Below are positions 1-10,960 of a stretch of 60,000 nucleotides of DNA, one piece after another. A model generated the notes under the pieces. That model was not told the DNA's origin and searched no databases. It worked only from the letters and a program-made list of their open reading frames with translations. Location: assembly GCA_950295325.1 (NCBI GenBank), contig OX485806.1, positions 44,761,169-44,821,168 of the forward strand, in the 5' to 3' direction. Both the position numbers and the translations under genes were made by a program. This stretch comes from Polytrichum commune (lineage: Eukaryota > Streptophyta > Polytrichopsida > Polytrichales > Polytrichaceae). Position 1 is the stretch's first letter. Every line of letters begins with the position of its first letter.

Positions 1-414
1 ATTCCCCCTATGTTGACCCTACGTGGACCCTATTGTGTCGTGACGGAGGGGTCCGTCACGACACGACCTGACATGACGGCACGACACCGTCATGACGTCG
101 CGATAGACAACCCTGCCGCCAATTGTGTGACTGGGTGAAGCCGTGATGCCACTGGAAGAGGTGGATTAGTGGACCACATCATAGTTATGGGGTAAAGGCT
201 TGTGAATGAATATATAAGTGGGTGAGAGGAAATGGAGTATTTTCTAAATATTCATTACTTTGTGCTCTTGAAATAAGGATTTGTGTGTTCAATGTTTAGT
301 TTGGTGATTATGAGCGCTTACAGTTCAAGGGCTAGGTAGGATTACACAAGTGCATATGAATCGTGGACTCTCACCAGGACTACGACGCTTAAGGGTGGGG
401 GTTTATGGCTGACA
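1..414 (+). mobile_element. 3' end of an LTR-2 family copy (left part outside window)
   Basis: The right end resembles other LTR-2 copies: a 'tctcaccaggactacgacgc' block, then 'aagggtgggggttta', ending in 'tggctgaca' at 414. The same end block closes the copies at 7197-8583, 6724-9841 and 21172-23031. The next five bases, AGGAG, may be the target duplication, but the left end lies outside the window. The element sits inside gypsy 3' non-coding sequence, which resumes at 415. No coding capacity is visible. Confidence 0.65.
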
Positions 415-609
415 AGGAGAGATCCAAGGTCGCTAACGGACCACCTAGGAACGACACCTTTGGGACTACGCCAAATTTGAAGATGCATTCTGGGGGTCGC
501 GCCCTAAGGTAAACACAATGCCGCACCATAGAGGATGGCAACTTGAGAATTGGTGTGCCGACTACGAGTATAGTCGATGAGGGCATTGACTCCGTTTGGT
601 GGGGGTGAG
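415..609 (+). mobile_element. Ty3/gypsy 3' non-coding block (copy 1)
   Basis: This block is repeated at 1575-1968, 5822-6361 and, on the minus strand, 12283-13130. It always precedes an LTR-1 copy. The last bases, GTGGGGGTGAG, are purine-rich and sit directly against the LTR start TGTCGC, as a polypurine tract would. It lies between chromodomain and 3' LTR in the copies at 5.8 and 13 kb, so it is read here as the element's long 3' spacer. The short open frames in it are not conserved and are not called as genes. Confidence 0.6.
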
Positions 610-1574
610 TGTCGCGCACCTTTCCATGAGGAGTGCCCAAAACACCATGGGCACAAGGGGGAGCCTGGAGTGACACCCGGGACTTGTGGCGCCGTTGGTG
701 AGAAGGCCCATGTGATCCTAGTGTGGGCAAGGACCCCGGGCGTTGGGAACACCTCCCACCCACGGAGACTAGGAGCCACGAGGGTAATTGCGTAGCTCAT
801 GGCGTGGTGATTCTAGAATGCTCAAGATCACCTCACTCGGAGGTGTGCGCTCGGAGTTATGGCAATTTGAGTGGGGCACTATCCCGGGAGAGCGCCTTGA
901 TACAGTAATGTATGAGAGTGATTCCCGGGACTGCCAAGGTTCAAACAAGCATTACAGCGTCAATGCTTGTTTGAATGTGGCAAGTGAGGAGTCAATCAAC
1001 ATCTATGTGACCTGTAGATAAAGATGGAGTGGTTGTTTATTAGCATCAAACATCAATGAAGGAAGTTATGATGGTCTGAAGCTGCTAGGGGTTTCTAGGC
1101 CCAGCGGCTAAAGCAAAATGTCTACTTGGCCCCAACTCTTGGTGGGCAGACAAGGGGTTTCTTGATGGTGAGGTAGGGGCCTCGCGTAGAGTCCTAGAGG
1201 CTTATATGGGTGAGGTGGTGTGGCTTCACCCACCCGAGGCGGTACGGCACGGCCTCCATGGGCTTTGGCCCATTGTAAGGCCATAGTTGCCTAGTATGGT
1301 TCGGGTTGTTGTAGTGTTGCTCCGGCAATGCGATGATCAACATAGGAGTGGGTTTCCATGGAGGGAAGTCCACATCGAAGAAATGGGTTACAGATTAAGG
1401 GGCGAGTCTCGAAAGCAAAGTAGGAGGGTTGGTTTCCCTCCTATGAACTATAAGGTCCGTGGTAGGAGGAGCTAACCATTAGCATGGCGGGATGCAAAGT
1501 GTTAGCACTCGTAACCTTTGCTAGAAACAAAAATTGGCAAGATTATTAAGGGGGGCCTAGCAAGGGTTGTGACA
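610..1574 (+). mobile_element. LTR-1 copy, complete (965 bp)
   Basis: It starts TGTCGCGCACC and ends GGGTTGTGACA. These are the imperfect TG...CA inverted termini of the LTR-1 family. Orientation is that of the adjoining gypsy 3' block. Internally it carries the family landmarks: inverted 'gagctacgcatagctc'-type words, a CCCGGGA-rich segment and the 'cttatatgggtgag' block. It is followed by TCATC and then by a second gypsy 3' block that starts mid-way, so this element had inserted into an older relative. Confidence 0.75.
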
Positions 1575-1968
1575 TCATCCCCGTGCGATCGAGGCATGGT
1601 TTAACAATGGAAAACCATCTCAGAGTTGCAACAGAGACAACTTAGTGAAAGCGTTGAGGTTTCGCCTAGATGTGTCATGTTAGGCTACTGGAACGTAACG
1701 GGGGAGGCCCCAAAAGGTGCGCAACCCAAGTGAGTCCCAAAGCAGGTGGGTCTAGTGTAGGTTAGGTCCTTGGATGAGAGATCCAAGGTCGCTAACGGAC
1801 CACCTAGGAACGACACCTTTGGGAGTATGCCAAATTTGAAGATGCATTGTGGGGGTCGCGCCTTAAGGTAAACACAATGCCGCACCATAGAGGATGGCAA
1901 CTTGAGAATTGGTGTGCCGATTACAAGAATAGTCGATGAGGGCATCGACTCCGTTTGGTGGGGGTGAG
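1575..1968 (+). mobile_element. Ty3/gypsy 3' non-coding block (copy 2)
   Basis: The sequence is collinear with 6014-6361 and with the reverse complement of 12283-12680. It starts at 'tcatccccgtgcgatc' and ends in the purine-rich GTGGGGGTGAG just before an LTR start. It is non-coding; a long minus-strand frame across it is incidental and runs through LTR sequence. Confidence 0.6.
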
Positions 1969-2378
1969 TGTCGCGCATTTTTCCATGAAGAGTGCCTGAA
2001 TCACCATGGGCACAAGGGGGAGCCCGGAGTGACACCCGGGACTTGTGGCGCCGTTGGTGAGAGGGCCCAACTGATCTTAGTGTGGGTGAGGGCCCCACGC
2101 GTTGGGAACGCCTCCCACCCACGGAGACTAGCATACTAGGAGGCACGAGGGTAATGCCATGAGCTATGCATAGCTCATGGCAGGGTGATTTTGAAATGCT
2201 CAAGAACAACTCAATCAAAGGTGTGACCTAGGAGTTATGGCAATTTGAGTTATTGCGCTGTCCCAGGACAGCGCCCTGGTACAGCAAGGCCTGGGAGTGA
2301 TTCCCGGGACTGCCAAGGTTCCAACAGGAATAACTTCCTCAATACTTGCCAGAACGGGGAAAGTAAGGAGTGCATTGG
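1969..2378 (+). mobile_element. LTR-1 copy, 5' part only
   Basis: It begins TGTCGCGCATTT, follows other LTR-1 copies for about 410 bp, and stops abruptly after 'gagtgcattgg'. From there the sequence is gypsy coding sequence (RNase H end). The right side of the LTR was lost by deletion or recombination between elements. Confidence 0.65.
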
Positions 2379-3919
2379 AAATGTGGTGCCGGATGCGCTA
2401 AGTAGACGGGAAGAGTTCCAAGCAATGAAAATCATCCACACCTTGTGGCTAATGTATGCCGGCGAAGGAAACTTGTGATGCAAGATAGGGGAGGGGTTAA
2501 CTAACTACCCTGAGGCACAAAAGCTTTTAGGTGAGCTTCGCAAGAGCAAGGTGCTCAAAGAGGTTAAGTTGTTGGATGGATTGTTCAAGTGTAAGCAAAG
2601 TCGGGTGTATGTGTCACAAGGCAAGTTGAGGCTATTGGTTTCGAAGGAAGAATGTGATAGTCCTATTGCCGGCCATAGAGGAGAAAGAAAAAACCGCCAT
2701 AAAATGATGTCATCGAAGTACCATTGGCGGTGCAAAAAGAAAGATATAGCCCACTTTGTGAAGGCTCGGATGAAGTGCCAAGTAAACCGAGCCTCTTACC
2801 AAAAGCAAGGCGGTTTCTTCCAACCGTTGCCTATCCCACGGGGCCCGTGACATAGTATGTGCATGAACTTGATCACAAGTTTGCCGAAGTCACATGGGTA
2901 TGATGCCATCTTGTTGATGGTCGAGTGGTTTGCCAAGTTGGCACACATGGTGCCAATTGTGGGAATCGCCACCGCGTTGGAGACCGCATAGTTTTTTCTC
3001 AAAAGATGGTTGAAACACCACGGGTTGCCAAGAGTGATTGTGTCGGATCAAAATCCAAAGTTCACAAGTGCATTTTGAATGCATTTCTCTAAAGAGGTCG
3101 GAATGAAACTAAGGTTTAGCACGGCCTTGCATTCCCAAATGGATGGGAAAGCGGAGCGTGTGAATAGAGTCTTGAAGCAATACTTGAGGAACTTGGTGGG
3201 GGACCAAGGAGATTGGGCGGACTATGTGGGTCGAGCAGAGTGTAATTGCAAAGTAGCCACGTACTTGGCTACCAAGGGGTGGTCTTTCGTGGTGGCTTAT
3301 GGAGTGGATGCGCTCCAACATATTAACCTAGCTCTCGAGGGGGCACATTCAACACTAGAGTTTAACCAAGATGGTGAGGACTTGGCCAAGGATCGTAAAC
3401 AAGTCTTGGAGGTGACCAAGTTGGTGGTGGAGAAAGCCCGAAGGTGTTACGAATGCAAGTCAATGCCGGAAGACGCGAAGTGGAGAATGAGGTGGGCCAA
3501 AAGGTGTTGTTGAATGTGAACAACTTCACTTAGCCAGAAGGCCTCACTCCAAAGTTCATGTCCAAAATTGGAGCTTTGTTTTCCATTGTAGAACAAGTGT
3601 TCAAAGACATACATAAGTTGGAATTACCGCCCAAGATCAAAATGCATCCGACATTTCATGTCTCATTCCTAAAGCCATTTAAGGACAACACCTTGTGGCC
3701 CGATCACAAGCAAGTGATTAGGCCACCTCCCGACCTTGTGGAGGTCATTTGGAACATGAGGTAGGAGGGCATCCTCAAGTGTAGGAAGCCCAAGTGAAAA
3801 AAAAATGTACAAAGGAATACTTGGTGAAAATGGTGAGGATACCATAAGAAAGAAGCCGTTTGGGTAGCGGCAAGAGACATGCTGAACGCCAAGGAATTGG
3901 TAAAGCACTTTGAAGAAAG
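2376..3919 (+). pseudogene. Ty3/gypsy chromovirus pol relic: RNase H end, integrase, chromodomain
   Basis: This is the C-terminal part of a gypsy polyprotein, broken by several in-frame stops and frame changes. It opens with NVVPDALSRR, the typical end of the RNase H domain. The integrase zinc-binding region follows (about 2670-2790, HRG...K-C-Q). The catalytic core reads HGYDAILLMVEWFAKLAHMV, with the usual first Asp of V-D-R/W-F replaced by Glu. It continues with VIVSDQNPKFTS and STALHSQMDGKAERVNR, which include the second Asp and the Glu. The C-terminal part (3560-3919) has FHVSFLKPF and a chromodomain-like tail ending AKELVKHFEE, which identifies a chromovirus. The protein would integrate cDNA. 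It is dead here and is interrupted at 3919 by an LTR insertion. Confidence 0.85.
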
Positions 3920-5821
3920 TGTCGCAACCCTTGCTACCACCCTTTGACCATCTTGCCAATTTTCATTGCTAGCAAAGGTTACGAGCGCTAACCCTTTGCA
4001 TTCCGCCATGCTAATGGTTAGCTCCTCTCACCCCGGACCTTATAGTTCATAGGAGGGAACCAACCCTCTTAGTTTGCTTTCGGGACTCACCCATTAATCT
4101 GTAAGCCATTTCTACATGTGGACTTCCATCCATGGAAGTCCAATCCTATGTTGATCATTGCATTGCCGGAGCAACACTACAACAACCCGAAGCATACTAG
4201 GCAACTATGGCCTCACATTGGGCCAAAACCCATGGAGGCCATGTTGTTCCGCCTCGGGTGGGTGAGGCCACACCACCTCACCCATATAAACCTCTAGGAA
4301 TCTACGCGGGGCCCCTACCCCGCCGTCAAGAAAGCTCTTGTCTCTCTACCAAGAGTTGGGGCCAAGTAGACATTTTCCTTTAGCCACTGGGCCTAGAAGC
4401 CCCAGCAGCTTCTGACCATCATTACTTCCTTGTATGATGTTATTAATTGACAAGCAAGCACTCCATCTTCACGTAGATGCGGATGGACTCCTCACTTGCC
4501 CCATTCCGGCATGTATTGAGGAAGTTATGCCTCTTTGAACCTTGGCAGTCCCGGGAATCACTCCTAGGCACTTCTGTACCAGGGCGCTGTCCCGGGAGAG
4601 CGCCCCACTCAAACGGCCATAACTTCTAGCCCACACCTCGGATTGAGGTGTTCGTGAGCATTGTAAAATTGCCCGGCCATGAGCTACGCATAGCTCATGG
4701 CCTTACCCTTGTGCCTCCTAATCTCCGTGGGTGGGAGGCGTTCCCAACGCCCAAGGCCCTCACCCACAGTAGGATTAGTTGGGCCCTCTCACCAACGGCG
4801 CCACAAGTCTCGTGTCGCAACCCTTGCTAGTCTTCCTTAACTTAGCTTGACCGCCTTTCCAACCTAGCAAGTGCCACGAGCGCTAACCTGCACATCCCAC
4901 GCACATGCATGGTTAGCTCTCAAAAACCGCGGACCTCCAAGCTCATGGCTTGGTCACCAAACCCTCCTACTCATGCATTCGGGACTCTCCCCTTAGTAAG
5001 TAGCCCATGGCTAAGGTGGACTTCCATCCATGGAAGTCCACTCTTGAGTTGATCATCGTGTTGCCAAAACAACACTACAATTACCCGGAGCACATTGCCA
5101 AGTGTGCTCCGAGGGGTCGGTCGGCTAAGCCGCCTCACCCATATAAGCCTCTAGGACTTTGGGCGGGGCCCCTAACCCACCATCAAGTATCCTTTGTCTC
5201 TCTACAAGGGTTGGGCCAAGTGGACATTTTCCCTTAGCCGTTGGGGCTAGAACCCCCCCAGCAGCTTCAGACCACCATAACTTCTACATATGATGTCTGA
5301 TGCTATCAACCATCCACTCTATCGTCATTTAATCTTTGTGTAGATGCCGATGGACACCTAACTTGCCCCATTAGGGCAAGTATTCAGGAAGTTATGGCTC
5401 TTCAAACCTTGGCAGTCCCGGGTACCACTCCTAGGTCACTGCTGTCCCAGGGTGTTGTCCCAGGACAGTGCCCCACTCAAATAGCCATATCTCCTAGCTT
5501 TCACCTCCAATTGAGGTGTTTCTTAGCATTCTAGAATTCCACCGCCATTAGCTACTCATAACTCATGGCCTTAGCCTCATGACTCTTAGTCTCCATGGGT
5601 GAGAGGCGTTCTCAATGCCCGGGGCCCTCACCCACACTAAAAGTACTTGGGCCCTCTCACCAATGGCGCCACAAGTCCCTGGTGTCACTCCAGGGTCCCC
5701 CTTGTGCCCATGGTGTTGCACGCAGTCCTCATGGAGAGGTGCGCGACATCTCAGGTGTCACTCCGGGGTCCCCCTTGTGCCCATGGTGTTTTGAGCACTC
5801 CTCATGGAGAGGTGCGCGACA
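3920..5821 (-). mobile_element. Solo LTR-1 inserted in gypsy, itself split by a younger LTR-1
   Basis: The left end is TGTCGCAACCC at 3920 and the right end GTGCGCGACA at 5821, so the LTR is reversed relative to the host gypsy. Excluding the younger insertion (4813-5748) and one target repeat, it is about 961 bp. The gypsy sequence resumes right after it ('actaaggctagacattc'), matching the junction downstream of the chromodomain in the minus-strand copy near 13.13 kb. Flanks GAAAG and GTAAC match at three of five bases, so the target duplication is decayed or absent. Confidence 0.75.
4813..5748 (-). mobile_element. Younger solo LTR-1 nested in an older LTR-1 (936 bp)
   Basis: Ends are TGTCGCAACCC at 4813 and GTGCGCGACA at 5748. 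Flanking 5-mers are TCTCG (4808-4812) and TCTCA (5749-5753), a target duplication with one substitution. The host LTR continues exactly across the insertion ('cacaagtctc' then 'aggtgtcactcc', as in other copies). There is no internal region, so it is a solo LTR. Confidence 0.8.
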
Positions 5822-6361
5822 GTAACTAAGGCTAGACATTCAAATAAAATGAAGCGTAGGCATTAAGATGATACTTCTTAGACGTGGCCTTGTCCAGGCG
5901 GGGGCAAGGTGATGGCGCGTGCTCATAAAAGTGCTACCCGCGAGCTTACAAGAGTTGGCGCATGGGAGTCATGAACCCATGTCTTGAAAGTGGGAACCGA
6001 GCCAAGCGGGACTTGGCATCATCCCCGTGCGATCAAGGTGTGGCTTAACAATGGAAAACCATCTCGGAGTTGCAACCGAGATAACTTAGTGAAAGCGTTG
6101 AGGTCTCGCCTAGATGTGTCATGGCGGCTAGTGGAGCCTAACGGGGGAGGCCCCAATTGAGTCCCAAAGTAGGTGGCTCTAGTATAGGTTAGGTCCTTGG
6201 AGGAGAGATCCAAGGTCGCTAACAGACCACCTAGGAATGACACCTTTCGGACTATGCCAAATTTGAAGATGCATTGTGGGGGTCGCGCCCTAAGGTAAAC
6301 ACAATGTGGCACCATAGAAGATGGCAACTTGAGAATTGGTGTGCCGACTACGAGTATAGTC
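5822..6361 (+). mobile_element. Ty3/gypsy 3' non-coding block (copy 3)
   Basis: This continues the plus-strand gypsy relic after the nested LTRs. It holds the 'aaggctagacatt' junction, then the 'gggggcaaggtgatggcgcg' segment, then 'catcatccccgtgcgatc'. It is collinear with the reverse complement of 12300-13130. About 45 bp at the junction with the 3' LTR are deleted, including the polypurine tract and the first dozen LTR bases. Confidence 0.65.
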
Positions 6362-7454
6362 CATGAGAAGTGCCCAAAACACCATGGGCACAAGGGGGAG
6401 CCCGGAGTAACACATGGGAATTGTGGCGCTGTTGGTGACAGGGCCCAAGTGATCCTAGTGTGCATGAGGGCCCCGGGCATTGGGAACACCTCTCACCCAG
6501 GCAGACTAGGAGGCACAAGAGTAAGGCCATAAGCTTTGCGTAGCTCATGGCGTGGTGATTCTAGAATGCTCAAGATCACTTCAATCGGATGTGTGAGCTA
6601 GGAGTTATGGCAATTTGAGTGGGGCGATGTCCCGGGACATCGCTTTGGTACAGCAATGCCTAGGAGTGATTCCCGGGACTGCCAAGGTTCAAACATGCAT
6701 AGCTTGCTTAATACTTGCCTGAATGTGAGCCCAAATTGGTGCCCACATGTGTTCTTGACCACGTCAAACATTAAAATTTGGACTTTTGACGCTGCAATTA
6801 AAAATTCAAAAGATAAAAAGAGTCATGTTCTCGAGTGCATGCTTGAATTGAATTAGGGGCTAGTTGTTAGTTCTTGGGTGTTGAAGGGGAGAAAGACAAG
6901 TTGGGAATTGTTTAGGGGTTAGCTAGTTAAATTATTAAGCTCTGAAGCTAATGTTAAACAAAGGTTGGGTGTTCATTTTATTTAATTAGGATCGTTGATG
7001 TTTGTTTAGGGTTGGGTATTACAAACACCCTAGAGAAATCCGGACGGGGGGATTGGGGCAGTTGAGCCGGTGGCCAAAAACTTTTCTCTCTCTCTAAACT
7101 AGACTAAAGGGGGAAGGAAGGGAGCCACACAGGGGCGAAGCCCTGTTGAATTTTGGAGACTCTAGGATTGCTGGTCATCGGTTGCTGCTGGCCGAGTGTG
7201 AGCCCAATATGGTGCCCACATGTGTTCTTAATCGCAAGGGGTTAACAAAACTTGGACTTTCATTTGTGTTCAAATATTCCAAAACATAAAAACAAGTTGT
7301 GTTCTTAGTTATTAGTTGAATTAAATTGAAGTTAGGATGTTAGTACTTGAGTGCTAGTAGGAATTGTTAGAGTTGTTTAGAGGTTGGTTAATGGGGTTCC
7401 TAGGCTTAAAGGCTTAAGCTTAGTAAACGGGGTTCTATTAACCTATATAGATAG

Positions 7455-7670
7455 TCACTAGATTTTGGCACATCCGCCTATAGATGCGAGTTGTATGTAA
7501 GAGATTGGATTAAGGTCTGGACCAACCCGGGTTCGAATCCGGTTGGTTCCATTGACTGGTGCTATCCCAAGATGAGCTAGTGGTAAAAGCATGAATAATC
7601 TGTAGGCAGATACAGAGAAGAAGTTACTACATATGTGTAAGTAAAACCTTCTCAATTACTTTTCATATTT
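7455..7670 (+). mobile_element. tRNA-related SINE-like element (copy 1)
   Basis: This matches 36305-36515 over about 200 bp. It holds a polymerase III B-box-like GGGTTCGAATCCGG inside a perfect hairpin (CCGGTTGGTTC pairs with the preceding strand), and 40 bp further on a D-arm-like 'gagctagtggtaaaagc'. The T-arm-like part lies 5' of the D-arm-like part, so it is not a normal tRNA gene. It has no coding capacity. The ends are approximate because only two copies can be compared. Confidence 0.6.
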
Positions 7671-7806
7671 TAGAGGCATTTTACTTATATTCACCTAACC
7701 GCTCACGATTTATGAAGGTTTGCGGGTTAATTAGAAAGGAAGTCAGTGGGTAGATTTAAGTTAAGTAATTCGTATGAAGAAGTCAAAATACTTGCAAAGG
7801 ACACAA

Positions 7807-7925
7807 GGATGGCAACGAACGGAGGATGAAGACGAATGAATGAAGGATGGCAACGAACGGAGGATGAAGACAAACGAATGAAGGATGGCAACGAACGGTG
7901 GATGATGCTAAGCGGATGAAGACCG
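7807..7925 (+). repeat. Three tandem ~38-bp units
   Basis: Units begin GGATGGCAACGAACGG at 7807, 7845 and 7883. The first two differ at about two positions and the third diverges in its second half. The array lies inside the LTR-2 copy 7197-8583. Confidence 0.8.
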
Positions 7926-10442
7926 TTTGATCAAGTGGATGGAAGACCAAGACCGTTGGATCTATGGATTTTAGGGATGACGGCTAGAGTGTGACGGCCG
8001 ACAATTTCAACCGTTAGATGTGGGTATGATTAGATCTACGGCCGGTAAGGCTTGGTGATGGAAGAGGGTAGTCCCCCGAAGGGAAGGACGGAGGTTCATT
8101 CTCTCTCTCTCACTCTTGCAATTGGGACTATCTTTCTCTTTCTCTCTCTCCCTCACTAGGTAGATGAAGGTACAAAGTTCTTAGAAGGAAATAATAGGAA
8201 TGTTTAGCAAAAGAGTTTATGAATCCTATGAATGTTGAATGACAAGGTTGGAGTAGGTTTAGTGATAAGCTTGGTAATATGCCATGTGTGTGGTGATCAA
8301 GTAATGAACTTTAGTGAGAGGCATTATATCATTATATCTCTAGGTTAATATTATTTAGCCTACAACCTTGAACTCGAGTTTTTCTTTGATTTGTATGAGT
8401 GTGATACTCGAGTGTTTGTAAACACTTGAGTTTGAGTTAATAAAGGAAGAGGTGTCAAGTACAATGATTCACCAATTGGAATGGATATAAGTTGCAACTG
8501 CTTACCAAGGCCAGTGGAGTTTATATGAGTCATGAGCTCTCACCCGGATTACAACGCATAAGGGTGGGAGTTTAGGGCTCACACCGAGCGTAGGGTCAGC
8601 TGGCGCGTGCTGGAATGGCCTTTCTTCTTACTCAATGGCTGCGAGGTTGGACAATGACGAATGCAGGCGGGGGTTTTAATCTGATGGCAAGTGGCGAATA
8701 AACTTCAGTTGTGGGCAATTGCACATGTGAAGTGATTGGGCGGCGGGGGTCAACCAGCATTGCAAGTGTGAGAGGCATCCATGTGGGTTCGAGACTAAAG
8801 CATGAAAGGGAATTCAGGCCTTGCAGGCAGTCGGGAGGTGAGCAAAACCAATCAAAATCTTACTGATGCTGAAGGATAAGACTTCAGCTCAAAGAGGCCG
8901 CAACTTAAGCTGCCGATGACCTTCAGTTGAGTGAATAAAACATCCTTGCTCGCAAGGTGGCACTCGTTGCCACTGTCAATTAGGTATTTGAATTCTGCCG
9001 ACGAAGACTTTGGGCCAACGATGCAAAATTCTTGGTTCAGAGTTCTTCGAATCAACTAGGAGGGGAGGAACTGGATGCTCCGGCCGTGCTGTCCTCATCG
9101 GGGTGGCACAAAAATTCATCTTTGTCATGAGTCTGGTGGCACTCACTGAGCCTGAGAGGCGGATCAAGACGCCGGAAAGACTTGCTTGGATCTGGGTAGT
9201 TCTCACTCCCCCTTGGTATGCCGCTGTTTGGGAGAAAGGGAGTTGACAATGCGCTCAAAAGTGAAATCGCTGCAGGGTCAACAGAAAAACACAGGGCGGT
9301 GAGTCAAGTCTCGGTGGTGGAATCCTCGCCTGGCTAGCGCACCCAGTTGTGGCCTCATTACAGGGCATGGCTGAGCCCTTGGTTACTAGAGTTCGGTGAG
9401 GATCTGAGATTGGAGCCAGGTCCGAAAAAGGGCTAAGGAAGGTGGCCACAACCTCCAGGGCTTCGGGGAGTCCCAGTCTCTGGGCAGGCAGTTGGACGAA
9501 CATGGGAGGAGGCAGTTGGACAACCAGGTCCAATTAGTCAGTTAGGTTAGTCATAAAGTAGGAAAATTAGTTAATGATATTAGGTAGGGTTAGATTAAAT
9601 CTATGGTGAATTGAGAACGTAACTACTTGTATAAGAACTGTTCAAGTGAATGAAATTCCAGTTCATTAGAAATTCAAGGGCACCTGTGGTGTGCTGGAAT
9701 CAAGCATGGGGAAGGAGCATTTTTAGTATTGTTGGAGCATTGGAGGTGGAATTGTACGTTAAGTAAGATAAGACTATCACTTGTGAGCCTTAGGCTCTTA
9801 CCCGGACTACGACGCACAAGGGTAGGAGTTTAGGGTTCACACTGAATGGGGCAAGTGAGGAGTCCATCGGCATCTACGTGAAGCGTAGATGAGGATGGAG
9901 TGGTCGCTTGTTAGCATCAGACCTCATACAAGGAAGTGATGGTGGTCTGAAGCTGCTAAGGGCTTCTAGGCCCAACAGCTAAAGCAAAATGTCTACTTAG
10001 CCCCAACTCTTGGTAGAGAGACAAGAGGTCTCTTGACGGTGGGGTAGGGGCCCCGCGTAGAGTCCTAGAGGCTTATATGGGTGAGGTGGTGTGGCTTCAT
10101 CCACCCGAGGCGGTACGGCACGGCCTCCATGGGCTTTGGCCCATTGTAAGGCCATAGTTGCCTAGTATGGTTCGGGTTGTTGTAGTGTTGCTCCGGCAAT
10201 GCGATGATCAACATAGGAGTGGGTTTCCATGGATGGAAGTCCACATCGAAGAAATGGGTTACAGATTAAGGGGCGAGTCTCGAAAGCAAAGTAGGAGGGT
10301 TGGTTCCTTCCTATGAACTATAAGGTCCGGGGTAGGAGGAGCTAACCATTACCATGGTGGAATGCAAAGGGTTAGCGCTCGTAACCTTTGCTAGAAATGC
10401 AAATTGGCAAGATTTTTAAGGGGACCAACAAGGGTTGCAACA

Positions 10443-10960
10443 CATGGATGGAAGTCCACATCGAAGAAATGAATTACCGATTAAGACGTGAGTCCTGAAA
10501 GCAAAATAGGAGAGTTGGTTTCCTCCTATGAACTATAAGGTCTGGGGTAGGAGGAGCTAACCATTAGCATGGTGGAATGCAAAGGGTTAGCGCTCGTAAC
10601 GTTTGCTAGAAACGAAAATTGGCAAGATTATTTATGGGGGCTAGCAAAGGTTGCGACACAATGTGAGGCCATAGTTGCCTGGTATGCTTCGGGTTGTTGT
10701 AGTGTTGCTCGAGCAATGCGATGATCAACATGGGATTGGACTTTAATGGATGGAAGTGCACATCTAAGAATGGATTACCGATTAAGTGGTGAGTCCCGAA
10801 AACAAAGTTGGAAGGTTGGTTCCCCTCCTATGAACTATAAGGTCCGGGGTAGGAGGAGCTAACCATTAGGATGGCGGAATGCGAAGGGTTAGCGCTTGTA
10901 ACCTTTGCTAGAAATGAAAAATGACCAAGTTAGTTAAAGGGGCTAGCAAGCGTTGCGACA
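10443..10960 (+). repeat. Two extra tandem LTR-1 3' segments
   Basis: After the LTR end at 10442, sequence jumps back into the LTR ('catggatggaagtccacatc') and runs to a second end at 10658 (TTGCGACA). It then jumps back again ('caatgtgaggccatag') and runs to a third end at 10960. This leaves three successive LTR 3' ends in one orientation, with 216- and 302-bp units. It looks like local tandem duplication or recombination, not separate insertions. Confidence 0.75.

Larger units (their letters stand above)
7197..8583 (+). mobile_element. LTR-2 copy (1387 bp) with target duplication CCGAG
   Basis: It starts TGTGAGCCCAATATGG and ends TTTAGGGCTCACA, giving inverted termini TGTGAGCCC/GGGCTCACA. 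Perfect 5-bp repeats CCGAG lie at 7192-7196 and 8584-8588. It contains a tRNA-like SINE (about 7455-7670) and three ~38-bp tandem units at about 7807-7920. It has no protein coding and is the cleanest member of the family here. Confidence 0.85.
6724..9841 (+). mobile_element. LTR-2 copy with target duplication CTGAA, hosting a nested copy
   Basis: It starts TGTGAGCCCAAATTGG and ends 'gagtttagggttcaca', bounded by a perfect CTGAA repeat. A second copy is inserted at 7197-8583 with its own repeat; net length without it is about 1.73 kb. No gag or pol coding is visible, so it is either a solo LTR of a long-LTR element or a non-autonomous element. The segment 8589-9780 between the ends has no recognisable gene. 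Confidence 0.8.
6362..10442 (+). mobile_element. 3' LTR-1 of the gypsy relic, split by LTR-2 insertions
   Basis: LTR-1 sequence runs 6362-6723 and resumes at 9847, ending in GGGTTGCAACA at 10442. The interruption is an LTR-2 copy flanked by CTGAA on both sides (6719-6723 and 9842-9846). The first dozen bases of the LTR are missing. It follows gypsy coding and 3' spacer in the same orientation, so it is probably the relic's own 3' LTR. Confidence 0.7.

Noticed and set aside
389-2218. Several long frames in the LTR-1 and spacer copies (for example 1685-2218 minus)
   Set aside because: They recur wherever the repeat recurs, on both strands, change frame between copies and cross LTR boundaries, so they are not genes.
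7520-7560. A tRNA gene at GGGTTCGAATCC
   Set aside because: No acceptor stem, D-arm or anticodon arm in the right order; a second diverged copy exists, so it is a dispersed repeat.
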